A stretch of DNA of 64,000 nucleotides from Trematomus loennbergii (lineage: Eukaryota; Chordata; Actinopteri; Perciformes; Nototheniidae), in contig JAAOOA010000127.1 of the NCBI GenBank assembly GCA_012861695.1, positions 22,309,267-22,373,266 of the forward strand, in the 5' to 3' direction. The position numbers and the translations under genes are program-made. Shown piece by piece: positions 48,905 through 62,063 of the stretch. The notes below the pieces were generated by a model. The model made no database searches, was not told the DNA's origin, and saw nothing but the letters and a program-made list of their open reading frames with translations. Within the stretch, counting starts at the first letter, position 1, and every line of letters begins with the position of its first letter.

Positions 48905-49623
48905 TGGCGCTTTTCCACTGCAGGACCTAGCACAGCTTAGTACGGTATGGTTAGGCCTTGGTAGGCCAGGCTCACTTTATGCTGCGTTTCCATTACAGTT
49001 TAGGAACTGGGGCAGTAACTATAGTAACGCAGTGTAGGCGGGGCGATCGGCTGTTCGGCGGGCGGAGCGACGCTGCGTAAAACTGCCGTGACGTCATCTT
49101 CAATGCGAACCACAAAACCAAAACATCAGCCGTTAGCTGTTAGCACTCAGAGCTCACAGCTCCTCATATCTGTTCAGAAACTAGACAACAGTTAAACAAG
49201 TACACACCACAGACTGTCTGTGTCATGGCGAATACAGTCGCTGCTTTATTTATGTCTGTATAGGCCGTTGTTGTGAGTGTGGACGGAGCATATACAACGT
49301 TAGCTTAGCCTGATCGATCCGATCTCCATTCAGAAAACACGCATTTTAAAAGGTTTTTCGCCTGCCGTCTTGTCTGCAGACCGGCATCATTTTGAAACGT
49401 GTATTACAATTAAATCACGGTAAAAAATGTTCATTTTGTTGTAGTTGTAGCGATTCTCTCTGACCATTCAGCAGTCGAGAGTGTTTACGTCACTAGTTTA
49501 GCATATTCAGCCCGGTTGTTGGCCCGGTAAGAACCTCGATTTTGGAGGGCCAGAAAAAAGGTGAAAAAGTAGCCCTGAGCCGGAACTACCCCTAGTGCTA
49601 CGTGCTGCAGTGGAAAAGCGCCA
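48905..49623. mobile_element. 719-bp CpG-rich inverted-repeat DNA element
   Basis: The left end is TGGCGCTTTTCCACTGCAGG. The right end, reversed, is TGGCGCTTTTCCACTGCAGC, so 19 of 20 terminal bases match, and similarity continues (ACCTAGCAC against ACGTAGCAC). The interior is CpG-rich ('ggcggggcgatcggctgttc', 'gcgggcggagcgacgctgcg') and has no transposase frame. I see no clear target-site duplication. The terminal sequence is familiar from fish non-autonomous DNA transposons; the superfamily is not assigned. Confidence 0.85.
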
Positions 49624-52600
49624 CGTGTATCTCTTTCTTATCTGTGGTTTTTGTGTTAGTTGACCTGGAGTTCTTCTTTCGAGTAGTCATTTCTTTATGC
49701 TTTTTTAGTGTAAATGACTGATTTTAAAGAAACCTATATGTACATCTCTTATGAACACAAGATATCAAGTGGTCCTTTTCATGGCTCTTTGTGAACAAAC
49801 TCAGAGGAAAGCCTTTTGTTGAATTATTCCTTTAACAGATCAAAGGAAGTGGATTTCTCACCTGAGCTAAAGGAAAAAAGGATGTTCAGACAGAATACTT
49901 GACTGGCCTGAGAGGATGGACATTTCTTTTCTAAAGTTCAAAGGTATAGCTAGTAGTCTTCTCGTTTTCTGTTCTTCATATTGACAGAGCGATAGCAGTA
50001 GAGGAAATGGAGCCCAGGTTTTATTTGCCCTACATTTTTATTCTAGAGCGCTTTAATTGTCCGTGCCCAATCTTCTATCTCCAAGAATTTCTGCCTCATG
50101 ATTACATTGGTTTTTACTTGATGTGCCTCTGAATCCTTCTTCACACTGTGGTTGAAGTCCAAGCATCGACATGGCTTCTGGACAGAGAAGATTGTCCTCA
50201 CACCATCGTAAGCTGCGGGGATCTATCTGTTCGGAGGGGGCCCCTAAGAAACCACATGATTTATGTGGCTGTTAGGCGTGGGTCCTGCTCCAAGGCCAAG
50301 TCTATCTGCTCATCAATATAAACAGCCTGCTCTCCGGGTGCTGCGTGCTGGAATACAAATGGCTGAATTTAGATGTAACCCCTCGCTCACCTGCGTCTCA
50401 GCCAATTCTAATGAGAAATCTCTCTGTTTACCTGCTGAGAGAAAGAGAGCCAGAGTAAAGGAATTAGATAAATATGAAACATTAAAGCACAATGAAATAA
50501 CAAGCTACACTTGTTGGATTTCTCCGTCTTGTTCAATGAAATCAAATCTCTATCCTATCTTTTTCTCTGTTTGTAGATTTGTTGTATTTTGAAATAAAAG
50601 TATTGTAAAATGACTTCAATTATGCATGTTTGTGCATGTTTTTCATACCTCTACATACTGTATGGATATGATTAGAGAAAAATATATAACTTCCTGTATA
50701 CAGTTAATATGCAATACAAAAAAACACTTGCATTAAACCTGTATACTTTTACATTTTCTGTGAAAAAAGCGATCAGTGACCCAGATTGTTATTTTCTCTA
50801 TCCTTTAAAAAGCACTTTAACTACCCCATGAAAAAGGAATCTGTAAATATTAGCATTAGTATAGAACCCATTCTAACGATATCCAGCCCTGCTCACAAAT
50901 ATGTATACAGTACATACAGGGTTCAATGTTTATTCTATATTTAGCTGACCATTGAGTGCATTTAATTTGTCCTGTGATGAAGGCTGAGTGTGAAGTGGTT
51001 CCAGCAGAAATACTGTATCTGTTATCGGTGATGGCAGGAAATAATTCTCCTGTCATGTTGGACCCTGAGGGCAGAAACGCACAGAAACACCTCTGGTCTC
51101 CTTCCCCGGAGGCGAGTTGCACACTCTCCACCAGCCGTGCTGCTCAACCTTAGACTGCCAACCTTTTTTCTATACATGCACTGAGCGATGAACGCAGTCA
51201 GAAAAACCTTAACTACAGCCTCGCCCAGCCATTATCAAACACTCAGCCGATACTTCTCCTGCATTAGCGAGCGGTCTCCTCCTGTCAAACACAGACACAG
51301 GACAGAGGCTGTTAGCGGAAGCCGGGCGGACTGTTAGTGTTAAACGGGAGCAAGGTTTCCTCCGGATTCACAATTTGACAAATGATGGCTGAGTTCTTGT
51401 CGGGGCCATTATTTCTGCCAGACGATCTGTAGGGATTGAGCACTGTTTATCTGAATGCCTACACCCTATGGGCCAGCCCACTCGAAACATACTCAAACTC
51501 TCCACATGATGGATGTAAGAGGGAAAATCTCTGAGCTGTAACAACAAGGAAACTTTTTTTTTTTTTTTTCAGTTTCGAGTCTCTGGTGAGTGTTCACATT
51601 ACATTTTGACTTAACTTGCAAAGAGAGACTTCCTTTATGAGAAAGCCAAGTCCTTCATTAGTATCATTAATACTCATTAGCCAACATTTCAGTCATCCAG
51701 ACCCATGAGACACAAAGAAACATGTTCACACTAAGCCTTGGTGAAGCGCCATGAGTCCGTCACCACCAGAGGCTTTTCCGTTGTTTTCTTTAATCTTCAA
51801 AACTCTCTCTTTCATTTACAAAAAGACTGTGACTCACATAAAATGGGTCATCCAATTACTTCCTTACACAAAAATACTTCTATTCACTTAAGAGAGATGT
51901 TATCTTACCCCCTGTTATTTCATTTTTCGTAATATATCCAAAGTTTGTCAGCCTCGGCACTTCATTGGTTCCTTCAATCAAAAGACTATGGATGTGGGAA
52001 ATTTAAAATAAAAAATACCCAGTGGCTTTCTTCAGTTCAAATACAGTCACAGGAGTTTATTCATTGCTTTTGATGGATGGTTTTATTTCCCTGAGTTGTT
52101 TGTTGAGTTTTAGCATATGAAAACCTGACTGGTGAAATAGAGTGGCCATGGCTCATGCCAATGTAATCAAAGCTCATTCAGACTTGGCTTCAAGAGAGTG
52201 TTTGGATCAGTGAAGCTGGCACACATTTTTCGCATTAAGTCGCATTTCTGCATGTGTTATTTGCGGTCTCATGTGGATTCAATTCTGTCTTATTTAGTTC
52301 TTATGCATTAACAGGTTGGGGAAATTCCATGTGCCTGATTTTGCATGAATATAATGAATACACCAGTGATGGTCACTTTAAGCCCATTCATCAATCAGTG
52401 CATTTATGGACTATGAATTGAAAATGATTTGATGACATTTATCAAAATCACTAACACAACAAGGTATTGAAAACAACAGGTGTTTCAGCACTTTATTGCT
52501 AAAATGGTTAGTCGATTAATCAATCTTTTTGTTAAAATACAATTGACAATCATTTTTGATTCTTGCTCCAAAGTGTATTTTCTTTAAGAGTCTGCTTTTC

Positions 52601-53994
52601 AAGTTACACTAACATACAGGATCTTACATTTCAGTAATGTAATGGTGTGCCACAGCGATTCAGAAAAAAAAGTAGTGATGGTTAATAAACAAAATAATGA
52701 TTAGTTGCTGTCATATTTCAAGCTTTTATACTTTGATTGTGTGGAAAACACCCATATCCTTTTATAATTTCATGATAACTTGTGTAGCATTTTGGAAGGG
52801 TTAACTCCTGGTTGTTTCTTTCATAAAAAAAAAAGGCCTTGATTTGATTTTCTCACAATTTGAAAGGACTATTGTTTGTGTCCTCTATGTCTGAAATTGG
52901 ATGGTGAGTCCTTTTAGAAAGCAGCGAAGGGGAAATGATTTGTATTCACCTGCCGTATCTGAATGGAGCTGAGGAGGGGCTGAGAAAGAGGGGGGGGGGG
53001 CAACTACATAGTGCTTCCTTTATGTGATAATGGATTGCTCTGACATTCACACACATTGTGGTGTGGTGTGTCTATCAGTCAATACTCGCTACCTCGTGGG
53101 ATGAATGGCAATTTTTAAACATTTCCCATTAAAGAACTGTCTTCCAGTGACACCACAGGTGACGGAGATATATGTTGCATGTCTCTTTCACGTCTAAATA
53201 CGTTGCGCTAACACATGTGTCTTGTCTTCATCCTGTGCAAATGAATCCTTTCTCTAACTTTCTAACTTTTTCTTAACTGCACTCACTTTATTGGCCCAGC
53301 TGGGCAACTGGATTCTTCTGTCAGCTGCACAAAAGAGACAAAGTGGGACCGGGGACGGGCGGTAATGAGCAACTCCTCTTACAGTGTTACATATAGAGCG
53401 TTCTCGGTGTGGGGAAGCCTTCCGGAGACAATGGAGGGTTTTGAGAGGTCTGGAGCCCTCTGAAGCCCCTCTTTGATTGAGTTTCCTGGCACTGGGATTC
53501 AGTGTTGGGGCTTGTTGTGGAGTGGGAGCTGTGGGTTTAGCTGGGGGGGCGAAGACCCTCCTCTGCGCTGACCTTTCACAGACACAGGTGGGGTGGAGTG
53601 GAAGGGGCTTGCGGAGGGGAGGAGGAGGAGGAGAGGCCTATTGTTGCAGTCTGTGAATGTGGAGGTGCCACTCAATAACACTAGACCTCGCTGCCTCTGT
53701 CCACCTGCCGGGGATTTTCTCACCATTACTTTATCCCTGGCAAATGAGTGGTTCTGCTAACAGATTATCCCTGCACAGCACACTGCCATTTTAATCTGAT
53801 GTTGTGGGTATAATTTGCTAGCATATTTTGATATTTTTTGACATGCTATGTCTCTAGGGTTGTCATTTTTAAGTGAGTCAAATGCTTTGGTACAAACTGA
53901 CCAAATAACTATTATATAGATCGTCATAAAATTGCAGGCTTTCATGGTCCCCAGACAACTGGTCATAGCGTTGTTGGCTTCAACTTAAATCCCT

Positions 53995-54215
53995 AACAAT
54001 ACATCCTAAAGATTCAGTGATCAACTGATTTACTTATCTTCTGTAGCACCATTATGAGATTCACATGCTTTGTTTTTGAGTGAAGATGCTTCACATGGTT
54101 TTAGCATTATACCTGCTAAACGTTAGCATGCTAGCATATTGATATTAGCATTTCATTGAAAGAACAGCATCTCAGTGCTGCTTGCATGGCTGAAGACTCT
54201 TGTGTCAGCCCATTT
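53995..54215. repeat. Old interspersed repeat, GTTAGCATG portion
   Basis: Contains 'tgtagcaccattatgagatt', 'attatacctgctaaacgtta', 'gcatgctagcatattgatat' and 'gcatggctgaagactcttgt'. It matches parts of the family copies at 33605 and 2137. Noncoding. Confidence 0.65.
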
Positions 54216-56559
54216 TAGATGTCAATGTATTCTTACTTTCCAATAAACTTTTCTTTCCTTTTATCTCTCTTACTGTACTTGAAAAGCCCCTGAGTCCCTT
54301 TTCACACTGTGGATGAATTCCAGTATGCTGTTTAGTCTGATCATGAGTCCCAGACATGGCCTCAGGGAAGAGTAGATCATACTCGATAATATCAGCCCTC
54401 CCTTCCTCCGTCCACCTGCTACTTCTCACTGGCAAATTACATGTTCTGGTAAAGTGCAGCAGCTAAGGGATTGTTCCAGCCCACAGTCAGTGTTCATGCT
54501 TTGTTGTCTGATGTTTGGCAGATTTTGCTAGACTGAACGGTACCAGACAAAGCTTGGACGGCTTTAAATGACTCATCGCTGCCTGCCAGCCAGCCTGCAT
54601 ATCAGCACAATTCAAATTCCAGCAGAGGAGTGTTTATTATACAGTAGGGCTTTTCTAGAAAGGACTGGTTGCATTAACTGTTGACTCTGAGCAATGGACA
54701 CTGTTTTCTCTGTGTTTCCCCAGCTGACATTTCAGTTAATTTGGCTGCAAAAACATCACACCTGCCAGTTTTTGTGTCTTCTCTGAGGTGAACATTTCCT
54801 CCAGTTTCTGTCTCACACACTCTTTTTGTTGCACCCCCTAAGCTCAGAGTAAACTCCACATATTGGCCCCATCGTGAGAGACCCTTCACTTGTGTGAGTA
54901 AGCCATCCGGTGCGGACATGGTGGCAAACTGAGATTCTAATCATACCTCTTTTGTTGAGCTCAGAGGAGGTTGAGACGTTTTGGGGGGCAGAGCAGATGC
55001 CAAGCGTACAGTTTCTCTCCAAGGTTACTTATGAGATGACAAATGGGTTCTGGGCCCCTTTGTCCTTTTTCCCATCTCTATATGTCTGTGTTTGATGAGA
55101 GGGTTGACATCTCTTTGTCTGTAGGGAGATCTGAGAACAGGAGGTGATTGCCATGGATACAGAGTGCCATTTTCAAGTGCCATTTTGAGTGGCTCTGCTA
55201 AAAGCTGTATAAAGTGTCCCTATATTTAGCTAAAACATATTTTCCTTTGTAGCTTATGGATTGTATAACTATAATACAATGTGTCTCTCTTTCCACATAT
55301 ACACCAGTGCTTTTGTCCACTGTCTCAAAGGATTTGCTTGTCTTCCCCAAACAGATTGGTATTATGTTGATTACTTTTGCAAAGCTGTTATGTTTCTGTA
55401 GCTAAAGTGTGTTTTGTGACGTTGTATGCCGAGGATTTTGAGAGTCCTTTTTAGCTATTCAGGAAACCAGTCTGCATTGCATTCCCCACTCTCCTGCATT
55501 TGCTCATGATAATGAACTTCTGCTCAGCATATGAATGGCTTCACCCATAACACACTCATGTGGCAGGCCAAGTGTACTTAAGCTCGAATGTCTGACGTCC
55601 CACGCTGACCCATAGACTCTGTGAACACTCACAAACAAGGGGAATGCAAATGGGAGTATGGGAGTATGAATTCACATGCAACATAACATGAACCGGACTG
55701 CTCTGGGATACAAAAATATCCTCTTTTAAGGAGTAATTACAGTGCGGGGATCAGCTATCAAACAAAGGTCAAGTTCAGATCCACAGACTCTGCTGCATCC
55801 CCTTCTGATCTTATTTTAATGAACGCTTTTAAAAAAGTGCCTCCACTCGTTTAATTCTCCAGTAATGAGCTACTGTAGAAGTCCGGTGTCAAACAGACAT
55901 GGCAATGCACGTTGAGGACTTAGCTTTTGCCTCATGCTGCCATTACTACTTTATTAGCTAATCATTTATAGCTTTTGGTGCATTGTGAGGCTGCGAAAAG
56001 ATTAAAAGACCTCCAATTTGCCAGCAGCAATTATCCTAAGGAGATGGATAGGGCCTCATACACCAATCCAATTCAAGAAGGCTCTCAGAGGGAGTGTGGG
56101 TATAATGTGAGGACGTGACTCACCGACTACATGTCATATTTAGCTGGTCTGCAGCGATAAGATGAAAGCAAACCACCTTTCAGTTCCATTCAGGGTGAAC
56201 ACGCAGGGATTTCCTCCTTCACACTACCGTCCCATCTAGTGGTTAAAGAGGAGCGCCCTCTCAGAAGTCCCGGCGCCGGCAGTGATTAGCATTTGGGCAG
56301 AGGGGACAGAGGGCGAATCTCAGAGTGTTTTTGGCGTGTACACGGAGGAAGCTTAGTGAATGCCAATGTGCGGTGCTTTGTAAAAGGAGGAAGAACAAAC
56401 ACATTGCCGGACACGTTGCATTAGTAGCAGATGCCCATTAGCCTTAGGAGTGGTGGTGAGTGGAGTGATAGCTGGGGGAGAAGTTTTGTAAACAACATAT
56501 CTTTGAAGGTCTGCTTTAGAGATTACATATTGCCTTCCCATCAAGTCAGTACTTTTATT

Positions 56560-56705
56560 AGTACTTAGTACTTTATTCTACCGTGTTGTGTCATGTCTAT
56601 TTATACTGTTCATGCTCACTGCTTGTAGCACTTCGGGATTTGAATTCGAATATGAAGTGCTTTATAAATGGAACCCATTATTCATTATTATTATTCAGTT
56701 TACAG
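56560..56705 (+). repeat. LINE-like 3' tail fragment
   Basis: Contains 'aagtgctttataaatggaac' followed by 'cattattcattattattatt'. A 'gtgctttataaat' phrase plus an ATT-repeat tail is common at the 3' ends of fish L2-like LINEs. It is too short to classify. Confidence 0.4.
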
Positions 56706-58724
56706 AGAGTGCGGCAAAATAAATACAGAAAAAGCTGACATAAAATCAGACTCTTACTTCCTTACAAATGTCAAGCTTAAATACACCAGAGGCTACACTT
56801 CCCATCATGCAACACTGATTGATTTTTCCTGCAAAAAGCCCACTTCTTTAAACTCCAAAAAGTTTGTATGCGATATATAATTTGAATATTTGTTGCCTCC
56901 AGTCAAAAACAATGTTTAGTTTATAATCCTGTTTTTAAAAATGGTGGAGTGCAACACATGATAGGGGCAAGCTTATTTTGAGGAAATCTGCAAATAAAGT
57001 GATGTCCATGTCGCAGAGACATCCAGCTAGACGGAAACGAGAAGGACATACTGACAGTGTAAAGATCCTCACTTTATTGTCAGCCATTGTACAGTGCGGA
57101 TGAAAGGGCTGCGGCGTGTTTTTGAGCTGTGGGGTCTCCCTGAACAGCAGGACCCCAATTCATATGTAAACCACACCAATTATTTGCATACGGTGCCCTA
57201 ATTATAAAAGCTAATGAGAAGATTATGGGAAAAGCACGTTGAAGCCGGCCTTTGGAATGTCCATTGTGATCCTGTATCCAAGCTCATACATCATGGATGT
57301 AATTCATATCAGTGCTTCGCTGTGAAACCTCATGGAATTAAAGACAGTAAAACGTTATTTAAGCTTTTGTTTTAAAAGGACTTACACAGGACTATTTTGC
57401 AGAGTGAGAACTTCATATTCTAATCCAACACGGTTGTGACTTTCCAAACAGTTTGTAAGTAAATGAAAGACCGTCACATCACAATATATTTTACATTAGG
57501 TCCTTCCAAACGACCTCCTACTCCCCCATAGATGCTTAATGGCACAAAGCAATGGGCGCACATATCTTGACTTGGTGTGTGAAAACCATGCAGTGACATC
57601 TTGAGCTGCAGCCGGAGCACCAGTCCGCCTCAGAAAATAAACTCTTCCAACCGTATCCGTTTTCTCATCACCACCTTCCTGAGTGCGGAGCCATTCTCAT
57701 CATTATCCCCCCGCATTCAGCCGTCTATAGGGGATCCCTGCTGCTCCATTAAGGCCATACCGAGCCTCACAAACCCCTGATTGCATGAGCCATCATCAAT
57801 AGCACTGATTATAGGAGTTAATGAGGGTGCTTGGCATGAGAGGATGGCTTTTCTTTCATCATGGATGTTAAAACTTTACAGTACTGATGCAACCCAACTG
57901 ATTCTGTCAGTGTTGCAATATTACATCACTATTGTTCGGCACAGACAATGACAATATCTTCGCAAGTGGTTAGCAAAAAGCATATGGACTATTAGCTGTT
58001 GCTGTAAGGGAAATTCAATTGGGTGTTTTTTCCCCCCGTTGACTGCTTTTCATTCAAACTGTGGCGTGCTAGGATTCTCAGAGCTCGTGCCCCTGTCAGC
58101 TCCATCTGTGTGCTCAGACAAGTCCTGACCCTCACGTTCTGCAGCCAGCTTGCATGAATATGTCTTTGCTGTGTGTGTGTGTGTGTGAGTCGCTGTAATG
58201 TGCTACGTGTCTGACATGTGCACAAAACCAATTAGTTTTGGGATGGCGAAGTAGCTGGCCATGGGAAAATGACAATGGAGTAATTGAAGAGGCTTGCTGA
58301 ATGAGAGGCCAGACAGCTCAATGCAGCTTTTACAAGTGCCGAGTGTTTTCTCCACGGACAAAACGAACAGAGAGGAAAGCAAATCCTGAAGCGAAGGTGG
58401 TCTTCTGTAGTTGTAGACAGTAATTAACATTATTTCCTTTCATTTGGCTGACATTGATTTTTTACTCAAGAAATACAACTAGTTAGGTTGTGCAGTGGCA
58501 TTTAAAGGTCTCTAATGTTAGAGCTAACAGTGGTTTTACATGATTTAGCTTATTGCATACAAATCAAATTGACCTTACACAGCTTACCCTTTTGCAAACC
58601 CTGCTGTTGTGTCCCAGGATTTCCAACCATTTCAGGCACCATTAACTTGCACCATCGGACGGCAGTTAGCAACTAGCTGGTAAACATAATGGTGAAACCT
58701 TATTAAACGCATGATATTAGGGTT

Positions 58725-58845
58725 GAGGCTCACCTAGTAGAGCGGCACCTCATATACTACGGCTGATTCCTCACAGCTGCACCCTCTCTCTTCAACTTTA
58801 CTGTGATCTTTATCTTTGCTATCCAATAAAGGCAAATCTTTTAAT
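58725..58845 (+). mobile_element. Degraded tRNA-SINE relic
   Basis: 'ctcacctagtagagcggcac' resembles an A-box region, followed by 'cctcatatactacggctgat', 'cacagctgcaccctctctct' and a terminal 'ctatccaataaaggcaaat'. This order matches a very common percomorph SINE that I recognise. The B box is no longer clear, so the copy is old. Confidence 0.55.
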
Positions 58846-61800
58846 AACAGTGTGCAAGCATTTCAAAATGTCAACTTAAGAGGTGATCTGGCTAAATGAT
58901 CGGCCAAAAAGGTAGATAATGCTGTTTTGAAGCACCGGTTTGGTTGTTCAAATTCTCATTAAGCAGTCTGGCAGCTGTCGTCATGAAGTAGTGCCTTTAA
59001 TAACTACCGTATTGAGTTTTTAAAGTGACACAGTGTATCAGTTTATCATCATCTTGGCCTCGTCTATGTTATATATTTAAGATATCTGGCTGGAAGTGTC
59101 CTTTCCAACTTGCCATGTTTCTTTCCAAGAGACCCTTTTCTGTTCGATTTCATCAGCAGCCGGATAGCTTTTGGCACAGCACTCCAGACAGAACCCGGGT
59201 TTTATCTCGCCCTCAGCAGTCTGCACTGAAATGAGCATTATTGACTTTGGCTTTTCCAGTCCCGTCGGCACAGGATTCATAGGAAAGTTTAATAAAAGTG
59301 ATGGATATTTTCTGATTGCATGTCCACTCGAAGAATTGCATATTGAAATGAGAAGTGGGTTTTGAACTTCTTCTTTAAGATGCAGGGCTTCTCTTGCTTT
59401 AGCTCACAGTACTGTCATTATTGCAGGCTTCTGCTTCTCCCTACATTGGTAAAGGAAATGTTTTAAATGAATGAAATAAATACCCCACTACTTATTATAC
59501 GTAGGGTCATATCTGGTTGTTTTTAATCATTTGTTTCCTCAGTGTTCAGGCAGGAATTCAGTAGTTTGCTTGGTCTCACATCTTAAGAGCCCCACTTGAG
59601 TTTCCACTGTCGCTCCCTACTGTGAGAGGGATGTTGGTCCCCGTATCACTGCAGCTCACAGGGATAATTATAGCACACGTACACACACATGAATATTATC
59701 ACACACATACAGTTTGCACACAGAGACACACACATGCTGACCGGCTTGAACTGAGCTGCTACACCTCATTAAATTGGGAAATGAATCCTGGATGAAGTCC
59801 TGGCTTCTTTCCAGATAAGAATCACCAGACTCTCAGGGATCCACCATCAAATGTATAATTAACACATTTATTCTCTTGCTGTCGCAGACTGTCCTTTCTC
59901 TTCACTTGTCTGTGACTGCTCTGCGAAGCTCAGACTCTATTATATATTTTGGTTTACAAATCATAGTGGTCTTAACAACTTTTAACATTCAGACCAGTTT
60001 AATTCTTCACCGTCTTCTATAGAGAAATGTACAGAAATTATATTTAAAATAAGGTCCACCAACACAAGTCAGTTACTGTGTCCCCAGGCAATTTAGAGAA
60101 GGCAATTTCACATCAATACAATTTAATTGGCACTGAGAAGTCATTACAGCCCAATACCTTACTAATCTCCAGTAGATTTCATTTCATTAATGACATCTGA
60201 TTTTAAATTCCTAGCACATTTGTAAGCAGAAAATAAACATTGATGACAGAAATGATCACCAGGTTTTCCGCTCAGTGCCGATGCAGCGCCCCCTCCTGCA
60301 GCCTACAGATGAGCTTGATGAAATTGCCCCCTGTGGATCTTTTTATGTCAAAGCCAGTTCTGCCTGATGTGTACATGGCAGAATGATTGGCTGCCCTAGG
60401 CAAAAAATACAGGCCCTCCCGAGGGAGGTGTAGTGGAAGCCGGGGGCAGCCGACGTTAGCCTTGGTCTCCTCCCATGCCACCAGACTCTGAATCATGACT
60501 GTAGGGCAGCGCTAACAAATCCACCAGATCCCCGAGGAGGCGCAGGCCGGAGTCTGCCTGCCTTGCCTCTGGTCCCAGACTCCGCTCCCCTCACCCCACA
60601 CCCAGAGGCAGGAGAGCAGCTCATATCTGCAGCTCCATCTTTTATGCGCTCAATTTGATTCTTTTATGCATTAACGAGTAATGATATCCCACTTTTGATA
60701 GTGTGGTTTTCCTATAATGCAGCAAATGAATCTGCCTGAGCTCTAAATTAAGCTGTGACGTTTTAATACGGTGCCAGCGGAGGCCTTGGGTAAGACAGGC
60801 TGGAGAGCAAGATCAAGACAGGTCAGGCTGCAGTTGTTAAAAGACAGAAAACGACTCCTCCTAACTTCTGTTTCCTATTTTCTTTTTCACTCATAATTTG
60901 CATACTAGCTGCGCTCACATTCATGGGAAATTAATGAATTAAACTGCTCACTCCTTTGTGAGAGCGTTGAATTATGCAGATGAATATGAATTAAATTGAG
61001 CAGTCATAATTATTAATCTCTGAAGCTTCGGTCGCTCTGGTTTTAATGACCCTTGCAGCGATTATTTCAACATTTGCATTAAGATATCATTCCTTTTGAG
61101 CTTTTTCTCCGAAACAGAATTGCTTCTGGTTGGATGAAGGTGCGACATAACACTGAGCTGCCTAGCAACAACAAGAGGCAGATTTCAAACCTGTTATGTT
61201 CAATACATTTCCGTTTCCAGTCTATTCACAGCCTGTTAACAATAGTGTTGTGTTGGAGGATAATTAGATTTTGTCGTGTAACAAAGGAAATAGCATACCC
61301 TCATTTAATTAACAATTATTCAATAACCAATTAGCCTGTCAACAGTTTGTTAGAACCTGTGAACATGTCACCTCTTGAACTTAAGCATCCTGATGAACTT
61401 CTACCATCTGTCCCCATTGAACTAAGATCTGCCAAATCACACATGATTTCCCCACTACAACGGTCCCATGACAGAATGATGGTTCCCTGTCTGAAATCTG
61501 ACCTCATTGCGGATCAGTTTGCTGCGGGCGCAGTCAGTCAGTCAATCAAACTGATAAAGCTGAGAGTGAAATGGAAAGTAAAGTGTCCCCGTGTCTTGTC
61601 CCTTGGCATGTCATCGGCTGATGTGATCGATATGGCAGAGAGGCCTAATGGCATCATGGCCAGAGCGGTGATTAGCCGGGCAAAGTGAGCCCATGTGGGC
61701 CATGTTGGTCCGTATCGGGGTGCACTCGATCAAAAAGATAGCTTCCAGCAAACTGCACTGCATGGCAACTAACATTGATCTGTGGCCAGAGCTGTACGTG

Positions 61801-61972
61801 GTGTTCTCTCCCCCTCTCTGCCTCTCTCTCAGCTGATGAACACAACAGAATAAATCGCTTCTATGATTGATAGCCGCAGTAACCGGATGTGCCATTCAAC
61901 TCAGTAATCTCTGTTCCCGGCTCTATCCTCTTATCTCTGACGCTCTCTCTTTCTTTCTTTCTCTCCCTGCAG

Positions 61973-62063
61973 TTGTGGATGTGCACGTGTCCTCACACAG
62001 TGTGACTGAGCAGAGGGGCGGGGCGTTGCTGTATTTGGGGGCAGACCTTCGCATCACACACAG
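61973..62063 (+). other. nrcam: nrcam 5'-UTR part of the first coding exon
   Basis: The exon follows a textbook acceptor: an extended pyrimidine tract (about 61940-61970) and GCAG ending at 61972. These 91 bp precede the start codon. They contain one upstream ATG with its own stop (61979-62005) and a GC box (GGGGCGGGGCG). Confidence 0.8.
61979..62005 (+). promoter_or_regulatory. nrcam: Upstream ORF in the nrcam leader
   Basis: ATG at 61979 opens an 8-codon frame (MCTCPHTV) ending TGA at 62003-62005, 58 bases before the first main-frame ATG. Its context (GTGG before ATG, T at +4) is moderate at -3 (T) and weak at +4, so leaky scanning is likely. If the candidate upstream exons are correct it is the only upstream ATG in the leader. 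Confidence 0.6.

Larger units (their letters stand above)
45681..61972 (+). other. nrcam: nrcam 5'-UTR intron 2 (inferred, about 16.3 kb)
   Basis: From the donor GTAAGT at 45681 to the acceptor tctctccctgcag ending at 61972. It contains a 719-bp inverted-repeat element (48905), an old repeat (53995), a LINE-like tail (56560) and a SINE relic (58725). The stretches 49.7-53.5 and 54.3-56.5 kb show nothing I can name. AT-rich blocks with octamer and TAATTA words occur near 57.2 and 60.9-61.1 kb. No coding exon is visible. Confidence 0.55.

Noticed and set aside
48905..49623. CpG island or promoter
   Set aside because: The segment is exactly bounded by inverted terminal repeats and is better explained as a transposon.
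54716..54790. Possible exon after tgtttccccag
   Set aside because: The acceptor looks good but the following donor (GAG then GTGAAC) is weak and there is no supporting coding or positional evidence.
61347..61688. Forward frame of 113 codons just upstream of the nrcam coding exon
   Set aside because: No similarity to NrCAM or another protein I recognise, and no splice sites that would join it to 61973 in frame.
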